In this document: positions 1 through 8,956 of the stretch, piece by piece
How positions within the stretch are numbered: the first letter of the stretch is position 1
Layout of the letters: every line of letters begins with the position of its first letter
NCBI GenBank assembly: GCA_002701845.1
Contig: NZXG01000023.1
Location: forward strand, 1 to 64,000
From: Pseudomonadales bacterium
Lineage (GTDB): Bacteria > Pseudomonadota > Gammaproteobacteria > Pseudomonadales > Ketobacteraceae
Length of the DNA stretch: 64,000 nucleotides
Reading direction: 5' to 3'
Notes under the pieces: generated by a model
The model's database searches: none
Seen by the model: the letters and a program-made list of their open reading frames with translations, nothing else
What the model was told of the DNA's origin: nothing
Program-made: the position numbers and the translations under genes

Positions 1-57
1 AAGCCGAGCCGAGTAAGAAAGTATTTTGAACATGACAAAATCAAATATGCCGCTTAG
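1..57 (+). CDS. Possible C-terminal end of an upstream gene (partial)
   Basis: Frame 1 is open from the first base and ends at a TAG at 55-57, giving 18 codons ending in IKYAA. The other two forward frames stop within about 30 bases. The next gene starts only 9 bases later, which would suit the end of an upstream co-directional gene. Too little is visible to name it, and it may simply be non-coding. Confidence 0.25.
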   Translation, partial: KPSRVRKYFEHDKIKYAA

Positions 58-66
58 CAGATATAT

Positions 67-1002
67 TTGAAAGCCGGGTTAATAGTTTTGGCACCGATAC
101 TGTTTGTCCTGGGTCTGGTACTGGTGAACAGTCTGGCTGCGAACCATAAAAAGCCCATGCAGCTGGTGGGTTACCTGCTTATGGTGGCGGGGGTGCTGGC
201 ATTGTTGCTGAGTGTGGTGATCACAGTACCCGCGGGTCATGTCAAGGTGGCGACACTGTTCGGCAAGGTGCAGGATGACACCTATCATGAAGGGTTGCAT
301 CTGGTGAATCCGCTACTGGATTTCACCACCTTCGACCTGCGCCAGAAGACCCATATGGAGACCGCGGGAATTCCGGCGGAGGATAAGCTGATCACCAAGA
401 TGGATGTATCCGTACAGTATCGCACCATGGGCGAGATGGCACCGGATATACTGCGCAATACCGGCACCACCGATGCGCTGATCCAAGTGCATATGATTCC
501 CAAGCTGCGCTCGATTTTGCGGGAGCAGGGTAAGGGGGTAGCCATGTCCCAGGACTTTTTCAGGGAGTCCATCCAGCGCCAGTTACAGGAAACTTTGCAA
601 CTGGGGTTAGCGGAGTTCCTGGCACCCAAGGGCATTCAGGTGGAGACTGTATTGATTCGGGATGTGGAATTACCGGCCGTCATTCGCACTGCAATCACGG
701 AAACCAAAAAGCGGGAGCAGGAGGTGCTCAAGCAACAGGCGGAATTGCAACGCTTTGCCACCGAGCAGGATCAGAAAGTAAAACAGGCGGAATCGGAATT
801 AAAGGCAGCCCGGCTGGAGGCGCAAAAGATCAAAGAGCTGGCGGATGCCGAAGCCTACAAAATCAGCGCAATCAATGAAACCCTGGCTAAATCCCCCAAC
901 TATATCGAATTGAAAAAGGTGGAACAGTGGAATGGCGTGCTGCCGGTTTACGCGGGTGGGGAGAACACTCCCATGCTGGATCTGCGCAAACAGTCCCGTT
1001 GA
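67..1002 (+). CDS. SPFH/prohibitin-family membrane protein
   Basis: A 311-residue protein of the SPFH (stomatin/prohibitin/flotillin/HflK-C) superfamily, which forms membrane-associated scaffolds. Two hydrophobic segments lie at about residues 4-24 and 33-54. The SPFH core follows (about 55-220, including VPAGHVKVATLFGKV and a GLHLVNP stretch typical of prohibitins). A charged, Gln/Glu/Lys-rich helix at about 225-270 should form a coiled coil. The start is a TTG: an in-frame stop at 55-57 excludes anything further upstream, and both upstream ATGs are in another frame. It meets the next gene, on the opposite strand, tail to tail with no gap. The exact cellular role cannot be deduced. Confidence 0.8.
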   Translation: MKAGLIVLAPILFVLGLVLVNSLAANHKKPMQLVGYLLMVAGVLALLLSVVITVPAGHVKVATLFGKVQDDTYHEGLHLVNPLLDFTTFDLRQKTHMETAGIPAEDKLITKMDVSVQYRTMGEMAPDILRNTGTTDALIQVHMIPKLRSILREQGKGVAMSQDFFRESIQRQLQETLQLGLAEFLAPKGIQVETVLIRDVELPAVIRTAITETKKREQEVLKQQAELQRFATEQDQKVKQAESELKAARLEAQKIKELADAEAYKISAINETLAKSPNYIELKKVEQWNGVLPVYAGGENTPMLDLRKQSR

Positions 1003-1818
1003 TTATTCCACCCAGCGGATTTCATATTCACTCTGCAGTTGTGCCAGACGTTCGTCGATGGCGCGGATTCGCTGCTGGCGCGACCAGTCCACCAGCAGTC
1101 GGGATCGTATCTGATTCAACTCCGGCAAACGCGGGGGTTGGTAGTCAGTCAGTCGCACCAGGGCCGGCCCCTGCCGCACGCTGACTTGGTGCCAGGGGCC
1201 GTTTACCTGGGATTGTTCCAGTTGGCCTAGCAGGGCTGGTCCCCAACGGGCGGTCACCGCTGGGGCCGCCTGTTGCTCGAAGTGCAGCGGAATGACGGAT
1301 TCCGGCGCTCGACCATCATTGAGTTGTGCTAAAAGAGCCGGAACAGTCTGCGTTGGATGCTGCTGAGGGTTCAGCGGGATCAGGTTAAAACTGTAGCGGG
1401 CCGGGAGCTCATAGCGCTCGGCCTGGCTGCTCAGGAATTGTTGCAGGACAGTATCTTCCGGAGTAGTGGCCGTTTCACTTCCGGCATAGAGTAGCTGGGT
1501 CTTTTTAATAATCCGTTCCCGGATCACCGGGTCGTGCTCCGCCAGACCCAGGGCCAGCCCCCGGGCATAGAGGATTTCCTCCCGTACCCAGTTCTGTTCG
1601 AATTGCGCCATGGTTTCGGGGGGCGGTGGTTGCCCATGTCTCTGTTCATAGTCGGCCTTGAATTGTTCCAGCCGTTGTTCCGACAACAGGATAGTGGTGC
1701 CGGCCTGGTTGGTGTGTGGAGCCGACGCACTACTGCTCCCAAGCCAGGCGTCCAGCATAAACACCAAGGCCGCCAGCGTCAGAAATTGCATCAGTGGTTC
1801 CCGAATAATGCTTGCCAT
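1003..1818 (-). CDS. Membrane-anchored PpiC-type (parvulin-like) peptidyl-prolyl isomerase
   Basis: The protein begins MASIIREPLMQFL and has one hydrophobic segment at about residues 8-25, like small parvulin-family proteins carrying the REPL-x-FL membrane anchor. A helical SurA-like region follows (FEQNWVREEILYARGLALGL), then a C-terminal PpiC-like part (SVRQGPALVRLTDYQPP). The predicted role is folding assistance at the periplasmic face of the inner membrane. The frame stays open to 1983, but the extra 55 residues resemble no leader. The ATG at 1818 has a GGAG about 12 bases upstream and begins the conserved anchor, so I chose it. The PpiC domain looks divergent, so isomerase activity is uncertain. 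Confidence 0.7.
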   Translation of the reverse strand: MASIIREPLMQFLTLAALVFMLDAWLGSSSASAPHTNQAGTTILLSEQRLEQFKADYEQRHGQPPPPETMAQFEQNWVREEILYARGLALGLAEHDPVIRERIIKKTQLLYAGSETATTPEDTVLQQFLSSQAERYELPARYSFNLIPLNPQQHPTQTVPALLAQLNDGRAPESVIPLHFEQQAAPAVTARWGPALLGQLEQSQVNGPWHQVSVRQGPALVRLTDYQPPRLPELNQIRSRLLVDWSRQQRIRAIDERLAQLQSEYEIRWVE

Positions 1819-2081
1819 TTGAACAATCAACTCCGAAACAGAAAGCGGACCTCTCATAGTCTGAGCGCCATATGACATCTGTGTTAAGGGTTGGCTATCC
1901 GGTAGACGAATCGGTTCAGATTCATGAAAAGTACTACCAGTTGCAGCCTCCGTTTCACAAAATTGACAATGAATCTTTAACAAACTGACCTAGGTACGCC
2001 ATTTGCCTTGCCTAACCTGTGTCTCGCCGCAATGGCATCCACTCTTCTTTCCACTCAATCAGACAGAAGCGAGACAGGACA

Positions 2082-4100
2082 ATGAAACCAAAACAGCTAA
2101 GCTGCCTGGCGTTGAGCGTGTCGGCCATGGCCTTCACCGCTTACGCCGATGCCACGGGATTTGAGCGTGACCACCACCGTGAGTTCAAATGGGGCTTCTT
2201 CGGCGGCGATTATCAGGCCGAAGTGGAAGTGATTCCCTCCCGGAACGGGGTTAAAACCAAGGATTACGTCACCGGTTATGTGTTTAACGACCGTGACCGT
2301 GATGGCAGGATGGATCGCCGGGAACGGGGCATTGCCAACGTCATGGTGTCTAATGGTTACGACGTGGTAAGAACCGACCATCGCGGTTTTTACAAATTGC
2401 CCGCCAAGGCCCGCGGCCTGGAGGACTTTACCGTGTTTGTCACCAAGCCGGCGGGCTATCAGGTGCCCACCGACGCGGACAACGTACCGCAGTTTGCCTA
2501 CCATCATCTACCCCACGGCTCGCCGGATTTACGCTTCGGTGGCCTTCCCGCCACCGGCCCGCAGCCGGAATCCATTAATTTTCCGATGGTGCGCAGCCAG
2601 TATAAGAAGAGCTTCAAGATTGCGGTTTCCGGCGATCCCCAGCCCTACTCCAATAATGAGGTGGGCTATGTGCGTGATGCCCTGGCCAATGAGCTGGCGG
2701 CGCGCAAGGATCTGGAATTCGTGATTATCGAAGGTGATGTGATGGGGGATGATCTGGGCCTGTATCCCCGCTTTAAAAAAATCATGAGCGCGGCGGACAT
2801 TCCGGTCTATTTTGTGGCCGGAAACCACGACCTGGATTTCGATGCCCCCAGCGACAAACACAGCCTGGATACCTTTAAGCGTGAGTGGGGCCCGGCTTAC
2901 TACTCATTCGACGTGGGTGACGTGCACTTTGTAGTGCTGGACAATATCCGCTATCCCTGCACTCCGGAAGTGGACAACGTGGATGGCAAGCACAGTTTCT
3001 GTGACAATCCGGACACGGCACCCACTTACAATGGCATTATCGATCAGGCGCAAATGGAATGGCTGGCCAATGATCTGGCCCAGGTGCCGGACGACAAGCT
3101 GCTGGTGTTCAATATGCACATTCCATTAGTGTCGTTCGTGGATATGGAAGCCACCAAGCATCAGACCGATAACACCCAGTGGCTCTATGATCTGGTGGGT
3201 AACCGGCCGGCGGTGGCGCTCAGCGGCCATACTCATACCCTGGAAACCTTCATGCCCGGTGAGTACTACCAGGGTTGGGAAGATGCCTTGGGCCTGGGGT
3301 CCACCCCCTTTCCTCAGATCATTACCGGTGCCACCTCCGGCTCCTGGTGGTCTGGTGATATCGACGAGTACAATCTGCCCATGTCGATACAACGCTTGGG
3401 TGCGCCCCGCGGTTATCTGATCTTTGAATTCCATGGCAATCGCTTTGCCAGTCAGTTCAAGGCGGCCAACAAATCCGCCGAGGAGCAGATGTCCGTGGAC
3501 TTCCTGTCCCCCACTTTCCTGGGCTGGTACCACGAAATGAAAGACTGGGCCAATATGCCCGCCAGCAGCCGCCCCGAAACACCGCCGGTCAACATTAACG
3601 ACCTGCCGGATACCAGTATCCTGACGGCGGACGATCTGGCTGGCGGCACGCAGGTGATGGTAAACGTATGGAATGGGTCCCGCGATTCCAAAGTCTGGGT
3701 GCAGATTGATGACCAGCCGCCGGTGCTGGCGCAGCGCACCCAGGCTGGCATGGGCGAAGGTAAAAACGTCACTCTGGATCCGTTTGCTTTGAAAAAGCAG
3801 ATGTACGTTTTCCGCTATGCCGCCAAGAGCCGATCCGGGAACGAGCGTACCCAGGGTTTTGAAATGTTCCGCGGGTCGCGGTTTGGCACCGCTGATCCGC
3901 AGCCGCTGGAGGGATGGATCTGGACTGAAGCCTCCAATCATATCTGGGCCGCGGATGTTCCCGCTGACCTGGAGGATGGCGTGCATGTGATGAAGATCAT
4001 GACCAAGGACACCTACGGTAAATTCTATAAGACCACCAAAACCTTTGAGGTGATGGATCAGCGCCCGGCGCCCTATTTCCGCCACGAAGTGTTTGAGTAA
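2082..4100 (+). CDS. Secreted calcineurin-like metallophosphoesterase
   Basis: A 672-residue exported protein with a signal peptide at about residues 1-23. An N-terminal beta-sandwich-like segment (about 50-155) contains a VFNDRDRDGRMDRRE stretch like the calcium-binding repeats of SdrD-type domains. The metallophosphatase core follows with all standard metal motifs: GDPQ at about 184, GDVMGDD at about 218, GNHD at about 247 and GHTHT at 382-386. A C-terminal beta-rich domain completes the family's usual three-part architecture. It should hydrolyse phosphoesters in the periplasm or outside the cell; the substrate is not deducible. The ATG at 2082 was preferred over an in-frame GTG at 2019 because AGGAC lies just upstream and the signal peptide then begins correctly. 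Confidence 0.85.
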   Translation: MKPKQLSCLALSVSAMAFTAYADATGFERDHHREFKWGFFGGDYQAEVEVIPSRNGVKTKDYVTGYVFNDRDRDGRMDRRERGIANVMVSNGYDVVRTDHRGFYKLPAKARGLEDFTVFVTKPAGYQVPTDADNVPQFAYHHLPHGSPDLRFGGLPATGPQPESINFPMVRSQYKKSFKIAVSGDPQPYSNNEVGYVRDALANELAARKDLEFVIIEGDVMGDDLGLYPRFKKIMSAADIPVYFVAGNHDLDFDAPSDKHSLDTFKREWGPAYYSFDVGDVHFVVLDNIRYPCTPEVDNVDGKHSFCDNPDTAPTYNGIIDQAQMEWLANDLAQVPDDKLLVFNMHIPLVSFVDMEATKHQTDNTQWLYDLVGNRPAVALSGHTHTLETFMPGEYYQGWEDALGLGSTPFPQIITGATSGSWWSGDIDEYNLPMSIQRLGAPRGYLIFEFHGNRFASQFKAANKSAEEQMSVDFLSPTFLGWYHEMKDWANMPASSRPETPPVNINDLPDTSILTADDLAGGTQVMVNVWNGSRDSKVWVQIDDQPPVLAQRTQAGMGEGKNVTLDPFALKKQMYVFRYAAKSRSGNERTQGFEMFRGSRFGTADPQPLEGWIWTEASNHIWAADVPADLEDGVHVMKIMTKDTYGKFYKTTKTFEVMDQRPAPYFRHEVFE

Positions 4101-4125
4101 GCCGGCGCGGTAACGTTCGCCGACC

Positions 4126-4180
4126 AGAGCCCGGTACGGGCTCTTCCCGGCGCGGGTCTGTTCGGCCCGCGCCGTTTTTT
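4126..4180 (+). terminator. Intrinsic terminator downstream of the metallophosphoesterase
   Basis: Two consecutive hairpins. The first pairs 4126-4133 with 4137-4144 around a 3-base loop. The second pairs 4149-4156 with 4166-4173 (GC-rich 8-bp stem) and is followed by six T residues at 4175-4180, the classical rho-independent layout. It separates the phosphoesterase from the DUF924 gene. Confidence 0.8.
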
Positions 4181-4233
4181 GTCCTGGGTTTTATGTTAGT
4201 CTGGTGATAAACAAAGGCTGGCAGGGGGGTGTG

Positions 4234-4773
4234 GTGGATCCCGAGGCAATACTGGATTTCTGGTTTCACGAAACCAATCCCCGTTACTGGTTCCGTAAGG
4301 ATCAGAAATTTGATCAATTGATAAGCTCACGGTTTGGTGCCCTGTTGAAGCAGGGATGTCGGGGTGAGCTTTTCCAATGGCGTGATACCGCCCGCGGCAG
4401 GCTGGCGGAAATCCTCGTGCTGGATCAGTTCTCCCGCAATATCCATCGGGGCAGTGCCCTGGCCTTTGCAGCGGACGGTATGGCCCTGGTGCTGGCGCAG
4501 GAGGCGGTGGCTGCAGGGTTGGACCGGCAACTGGAAGCCCGGGAAAGAAGTTTTCTCTACATGCCCTACATGCACAGCGAGTCGCTGGCGATTCATCGCC
4601 AGGCTGTGCAGCTGTTTCAGCAACCGGGCCTCGAAGACAATTTGAAGTTTGAGTTGAAGCACCGGGAGATACTGGAACGCTTTGGCCGTTACCCCCATCG
4701 TAATGCGTTGTTGGGACGGGTATCCACCCCCGAGGAGCTGGCGTTTCTGCAGCAGCCGGGCTCTGGCTTCTAG
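4234..4773 (+). CDS. DUF924 family protein
   Basis: About 179 residues matching the DUF924 family: the N-terminal ILDFWF motif, WFRKDQKFDQLI, the core LDQFSRNIHRG, then FLYMPYMHSES and FGRYPHRN. The family is an alpha-helical, TPR-like cytosolic protein of unknown function found widely in proteobacteria. The frame opens with a GTG at 4204, but the GTG at 4234 gives the usual family start (VDPEAILDFWF) and has a G-rich AGGGG just upstream, so it is preferred; all candidate starts are GTG. A strong terminator precedes it, so it likely has its own promoter. Confidence 0.85.
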   Translation: MDPEAILDFWFHETNPRYWFRKDQKFDQLISSRFGALLKQGCRGELFQWRDTARGRLAEILVLDQFSRNIHRGSALAFAADGMALVLAQEAVAAGLDRQLEARERSFLYMPYMHSESLAIHRQAVQLFQQPGLEDNLKFELKHREILERFGRYPHRNALLGRVSTPEELAFLQQPGSGF

Positions 4774-5191
4774 GATCCGGCTTCCAGGCTCTGGCCTCCA
4801 AACAGCGCTGCTGACTGACGTGAGCGAAGTGATGCCCACTGGCACCCCCCATCCTCCGGGCAGCGAACCCATCCGATTGACTTCAGTCTAAGGCAGTAAA
4901 GGGGTAGGCTAAGATGACAGCCGTCCCCGGGTGTCGACGCATCAGTGCACCAAATTGCTGTCCCCGCCTTTTGGTGGTGCGCAGCAACCCCGGTCCGGTT
5001 GACGCCGAGCCCTGGCGTGTACATGCTAGAAGACTGATTTAATAGCGGAAATCCGGCTTATGTGCTGCCGTTGCCGGGCGCTCTGGCAGTGGGTGGAACA
5101 ACCTTTGCAGATGCACCGATATATAACATACGCACTGTTAATGAGCCGGGTCTACACTGACGGGTAGAGTACATCCAAGCGGGAGGACAGT
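4774..5191. other. Intergenic region upstream of the ectoine-catabolism-like operon
   Basis: No convincing gene. The first 30 bases contain degenerate copies of a GGCTTCCAGG/GGCTCTGG pattern related to the heptamer repeat at 18424-18457. A TTGACG at 4999-5004 and an AT-rich TATATAAC at 5120-5127 could be promoter parts for the downstream operon, but neither has a matching partner at normal spacing. No regulator gene such as enuR is present here. Confidence 0.4.
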
Positions 5192-6349
5192 ATGGTGGAC
5201 CGGTGGCAGGAGAATGTGGCTTTCGCCGAGGAATTTCGCAGAAAGTTACATGCCCACCCGGAACTGAGCTGGCAGGAACATCAAACCGCCTCCGCCGTGC
5301 GGGAGGTGCTGGATCAACTGCAGATTCCCTGGCGCCCGTGCGCCCAGACCGGCACGGTGGCCTGGCTCAACAGCGCCGCCGGCGGCCCTGCCATCGCCCT
5401 GCGCGGGGATATGGATGCGCTGCCCATCTCGGAGCAGACCGGCAAGGAATATCAATCCCGCAACGAGGGCTGTATGCACGCCTGTGGCCACGATGGCCAT
5501 ACCGCCACCCTGCTGGCCGCCGCCCGCTGGCTCAAGCAACACGAATCCCAATTGCCGCAACCGGTGGTTTTGATCTTTCAGCCCGCGGAAGAGGGCGGTC
5601 ATGGCGCCCGTGAAATGATTCGCGACGGTGCCCTGGAAGGTGTCGGGGTGATTTATGGCTGGCACAACTGGCCGGCATTACCCTATCGCGCCGTTGCCTG
5701 CCCGGATGACCTGGTGATGTGTGGCAACGGCACGTTCACCATCGGCTTTCACGGTAAGGGTGGCCATGCCAGCCAGCCGGAACTCTGTGCCGATCCGGTG
5801 CTGGCGGCCAGCGCGGTGAATCTTGCCCTGCAACAGATTGTCAGCCGCCGGCTGTCGCCCCAGGCGGCGGCGGTGGTCAGTGTCACCCAGTTCAACGCCG
5901 GGACCGCACCCACGGTGATTCCGGAATACGCGGAGCTGGGTGGCAGTATCCGGGTGCCGGACGAGGCAACCCGCAAGGCCGTGAATCAGCTGATCGATGA
6001 AGTGGCCCGGGACACCGCGGCGGCCTGGGGGGTGCGGGCCCAGGTGGAGCACCAGCCCCGCTATCAGGCTACCATCAATCACCCCGGGCCGGCGGCGGTG
6101 GCGCGCGAGTGCTGGCAGTCGATCCATGGTGAGGAAACCCTGCGTCATGGCCGCCCCATGCCGATCATGGCCTCCGAGGATTTCAGTTATTTTCTACGGG
6201 AGATCCCCGGCGCCTTCGCCCTGATCGGCAGTGATGACGGTCAGGATCACCACATTCCCTGTCATAGTCCCCATTATGATTTTAATGACCGTCTGATCGC
6301 GGATGTCTGCCGGTGGTATTGCCGCCTGGCAGGATTGACGGCGGTTTGA
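5192..6349 (+). CDS. doeB2: M20-family amidohydrolase, probable N-acetyl-diaminobutyrate deacetylase (DoeB2-like)
   Basis: A 385-residue M20 aminoacylase/carboxypeptidase with the binuclear metal-site motifs in order: DMDALPISEQTGKEY, CMHACGHDGHTATLL at about 95-107, the PAEEGGHGAREMI catalytic segment near 130, and a C-terminal MASEDFSYF with a metal ligand. Family members remove acyl groups from amino acids. In this operon the likely substrate is N(2)-acetyl-L-2,4-diaminobutyrate, made when ectoine is ring-opened; the known DoeB2 enzymes are M20 proteins, unlike the aspartoacylase-type DoeB. The ATG follows GGGAGGACAGT, a good ribosome-binding site. The M20 assignment is firm; the substrate is inferred from the neighbours. 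A general N-acyl amino acid hydrolase is the alternative. Confidence 0.7.
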   Translation: MVDRWQENVAFAEEFRRKLHAHPELSWQEHQTASAVREVLDQLQIPWRPCAQTGTVAWLNSAAGGPAIALRGDMDALPISEQTGKEYQSRNEGCMHACGHDGHTATLLAAARWLKQHESQLPQPVVLIFQPAEEGGHGAREMIRDGALEGVGVIYGWHNWPALPYRAVACPDDLVMCGNGTFTIGFHGKGGHASQPELCADPVLAASAVNLALQQIVSRRLSPQAAAVVSVTQFNAGTAPTVIPEYAELGGSIRVPDEATRKAVNQLIDEVARDTAAAWGVRAQVEHQPRYQATINHPGPAAVARECWQSIHGEETLRHGRPMPIMASEDFSYFLREIPGAFALIGSDDGQDHHIPCHSPHYDFNDRLIADVCRWYCRLAGLTAV

Positions 6350-6377
6350 TTCCGAGTGTTTCAGGAGGAGAGCAAGC

Positions 6378-7652
6378 ATGAATATATTTGAGCAACGGGA
6401 ATCCAGCATTCGCGCTTACAGCCGGGTTTATCCGACGGTTTTTGCGAAAGCGCAAAATGCCCGTCAGACCGATGAGAACGGTAAGGAGTACATTGACTTC
6501 TTCGCCGGTGCCGGTGTGTTGAATTTCGGTCACAACAATCCCCGGATGAAGCAGGCACTGATCGACTACCTGCAGGATGACGGAGTGCTGCACAGCCTGG
6601 ATATGCAGACCACCGCCAAAGCCAAATTTATGGAGCGGTATACCGAGGTGATTCTGCAACCCCGCAACATGCCGCACCGGATGCAGTTTATGGGGCCTAC
6701 CGGTACCAATGCGGTGGAAGCGGCGTTGAAGCTCGCGCGCCGCGCCACTGGCCGCAACGAGGTGGTGGCTTTCAGTCACGGTTTCCATGGCATGACCCTG
6801 GGGGCCCTGGCGGCCACCGCTAATCAGTATTTCCGTAACGCCTCGGGGGTGCCACTGCTGCACGTGCGCCATGAACCTTTCGGCTGTGAAGTTCAGTGTC
6901 GGGGCTGTGAGGCCAATTGCGGCATCGGCGCCCTGCAATCGCTGGCGGCCCGCTATCGGGACAGCTCCAGCGGCATGGCACCGCCGGCGGCGTTTCTGGT
7001 GGAAACCATTCAGGCGGAAGGTGGGGTGAACGTGGCGTCCAAAGAATGGATGAAAGCCCTGGCGGCACTGGCCAAAGAACTGGGTTCGGTGCTGATTGTG
7101 GATGACATCCAGGTGGGTTGCGGCCGCACCGGTAATTATTTCAGTTTTGATGATCTGGATATCGAGCCCGATATCGTCTGCCTGGCCAAGGGCATCGGTG
7201 GTATCGGCACGCCGCTGGCAATGAATCTGGTGCACCCTGATCTGGATCGGCATTGGTCCCCCGGGGAGCACACCGGTACCTTCCGCGGTCAGAATCTGTC
7301 GTTCGTGGCGGGTACCGAAGCCCTCAGCTATTTCGAGACACCGGAGTTTATGGAGCAGGTGGCGGCCAAGGCGGACGTGATGCGGGAGCACTTGCAGCCC
7401 CTGCTGAAATCCGACAGCTCCCTGCAATTGCGCGGTAAAGGCATGATTCTGGGGCTGGATGTGGGTAACGGTGAGCGGGCCGCAGCGGTGGTGAAACGCT
7501 GTTTTGAGGATGGCCTGTTGCTGGCCACCTGTGGCACCGGTGGCCGGGTGCTGAAACTGATACCGCCTCTGACCATTCCCGAGGCTGATCTGTTGCAGGG
7601 CCTGGGAATTATGTCCGATGCCGTTCGTGCCGTGATGGAGGAAGCCGCATGA
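6378..7652 (+). CDS. Class III aminotransferase of the EctB/diaminobutyrate type
   Basis: A 424-residue PLP-dependent aminotransferase. Its opening (NIFEQRESSIRAY), FAGAGVLNFGHNNP, the DGVLHSLDM stretch and GPTGTNAVEAALKLAR closely follow diaminobutyrate-2-oxoglutarate transaminases (EctB). The PLP lysine is K271 in LAKGIGG. EctB makes diaminobutyrate for ectoine synthesis, but no ectA or ectC is present here. Placed among deacetylase, hydrolase and dehydrogenase genes, it more likely runs catabolically, turning diaminobutyrate into aspartate semialdehyde (the DoeD/Atf role). A short cysteine cluster (CEVQCRGCEANCG, about residues 173-185) is notable and might bind metal. An AGGAGAG lies just upstream of the ATG. 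Confidence 0.8.
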   Translation: MNIFEQRESSIRAYSRVYPTVFAKAQNARQTDENGKEYIDFFAGAGVLNFGHNNPRMKQALIDYLQDDGVLHSLDMQTTAKAKFMERYTEVILQPRNMPHRMQFMGPTGTNAVEAALKLARRATGRNEVVAFSHGFHGMTLGALAATANQYFRNASGVPLLHVRHEPFGCEVQCRGCEANCGIGALQSLAARYRDSSSGMAPPAAFLVETIQAEGGVNVASKEWMKALAALAKELGSVLIVDDIQVGCGRTGNYFSFDDLDIEPDIVCLAKGIGGIGTPLAMNLVHPDLDRHWSPGEHTGTFRGQNLSFVAGTEALSYFETPEFMEQVAAKADVMREHLQPLLKSDSSLQLRGKGMILGLDVGNGERAAAVVKRCFEDGLLLATCGTGGRVLKLIPPLTIPEADLLQGLGIMSDAVRAVMEEAA

Positions 7653-8947
7653 TTGAACGTGATGATATGACGTTCCCCTTTGCCGAATACCAGCGCCGCA
7701 TTGCGGAGTTAAGACAGCGCATAGCGGAGCGTCATCTGGATGCGGTGGTGATCACCGATCCGGAAAACATTACCTACCTAACGGACTACCAGACCACCGG
7801 TTACTCGTTTTTTCAGGCGCTGGTGGTGCCCCTGGAAAAAGAGCCGTTTATGATTACCCGGGCGCTGGAGGATTCCAACGTCTGGGCCCGCACCTGGGTG
7901 GAGCTGACCCGGCCCTATCCCGATACCGGTGACGCCATTCAGATGCTGGTGGATGCCCTGCGGGAATTCGGGTTGAACGACAAGCGCATCGGCTACGAGC
8001 GTAACAGTTATTTCTTTCCGGCCTACCATCAGGACTGCATTCATACTTCGTTAAAGGATGGCAAGCTGCTGGATTGTTTTGGCATTGTGGAGGAGGGGCG
8101 CATCTGTAAGTCTCCGGTGGAGATCGAAGTGATGCAGCGGGCGGCGGTTGCCGCCGAGGCGGGCATGCGCGCCGGCTTGGAAGCCTGCCTGCCGGGTGTG
8201 ACGGAAAATGAAATCGGCGCCGCCATCAGTGCCGCCATGTTCCGTGCCGGAGGCGAGACCCCGGCGGTGATGCCCTATGTGACATCCGGGCCCCGTACCA
8301 TGATCGGTCACGCCACCTGGGAGGGCCGCACGGTCCAGCCGGGAGAGCATGTGTTTTTGGAAGTGGGCGGATGTTATCGACGTTACCACGCGGCGCTGAT
8401 GCGCACCGCGATTCTGGGTGAGATGTCGGACGCCATGCACGAGGCCCAGGAAACCATGAAGCGGGCCCTGGATGCCATCCACACCGTGGTGCAGCCTGGT
8501 ATGACCGTGTCGGATGTGGACAACCTGGTGCGCAAGATTATCAGCGACAACAAAGTGGGTGCCCGGTTGATTACCCGCTCCGGCTATTCCATCGGAATCG
8601 CCTTCCCCCCCAGCTGGGACGAGGGTTATATCATCAGTATGAAGCAGGGCAATTCGGCGATCCTGAAAGAGGGGATGACCTTCCACATGATTCCCTGGAT
8701 GTGGGGCGTGGAAGGGGACAAAACCTGTGGCATTTCCGATACCATCGTGATCACTGCGGATGGTTGCCGCTCTTTGTTTAACCTGGAGCGGGATTTTACC
8801 GTCAAACCGGAGGCCGGAAAAAAAAGTGACTGCATTCCCCTGCAGAGTGCCCGCAAAAGTGGTGAGGGGGAGAAAGCCAAAAAAGACAAGCAGGGTAAGC
8901 AGGACCCAAAAGACCAATCACAGGATCAAGCGGTGTCACCGGTTTGA
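7649..8947 (+). CDS. doeA: M24-family hydrolase, probable ectoine hydrolase (DoeA/EutD-like)
   Basis: A 432-residue protein of the creatinase/aminopeptidase P fold. The N-terminal domain contains DAVVITDPENITYLT and the C-terminal pita-bread domain spans about residues 160-390, with TSGPRTMIGHA and SGYSIGIAFPP. DoeA/EutD enzymes hydrolyse the ectoine ring to N-acetyl-diaminobutyrate. As in creatinase-like members, the canonical metal ligands of true aminopeptidases look incomplete. The start overlaps the preceding stop (ATGA) with GGAGG just upstream, so translation is probably coupled. A lysine-rich, low-complexity tail of about 45 residues (about 388-432) is unusual. Ectoine hydrolase is inferred from fold plus operon; another amidohydrolase is possible. 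Confidence 0.68.
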   Translation: MIERDDMTFPFAEYQRRIAELRQRIAERHLDAVVITDPENITYLTDYQTTGYSFFQALVVPLEKEPFMITRALEDSNVWARTWVELTRPYPDTGDAIQMLVDALREFGLNDKRIGYERNSYFFPAYHQDCIHTSLKDGKLLDCFGIVEEGRICKSPVEIEVMQRAAVAAEAGMRAGLEACLPGVTENEIGAAISAAMFRAGGETPAVMPYVTSGPRTMIGHATWEGRTVQPGEHVFLEVGGCYRRYHAALMRTAILGEMSDAMHEAQETMKRALDAIHTVVQPGMTVSDVDNLVRKIISDNKVGARLITRSGYSIGIAFPPSWDEGYIISMKQGNSAILKEGMTFHMIPWMWGVEGDKTCGISDTIVITADGCRSLFNLERDFTVKPEAGKKSDCIPLQSARKSGEGEKAKKDKQGKQDPKDQSQDQAVSPV

Positions 8948-8956
8948 GGAGGATAG

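Noticed and set aside
1963-1991. TTGACA at 1963-1968 as promoter of the phosphoesterase
   Set aside because: Perfect -35 but the sequence 17 bases on (TGACCT) is a poor -10.
6282-7427. Long minus-strand ORF opposite the EctB-like aminotransferase
   Set aside because: Antisense shadow; no recognisable motif, and the plus-strand gene has PLP and substrate motifs.
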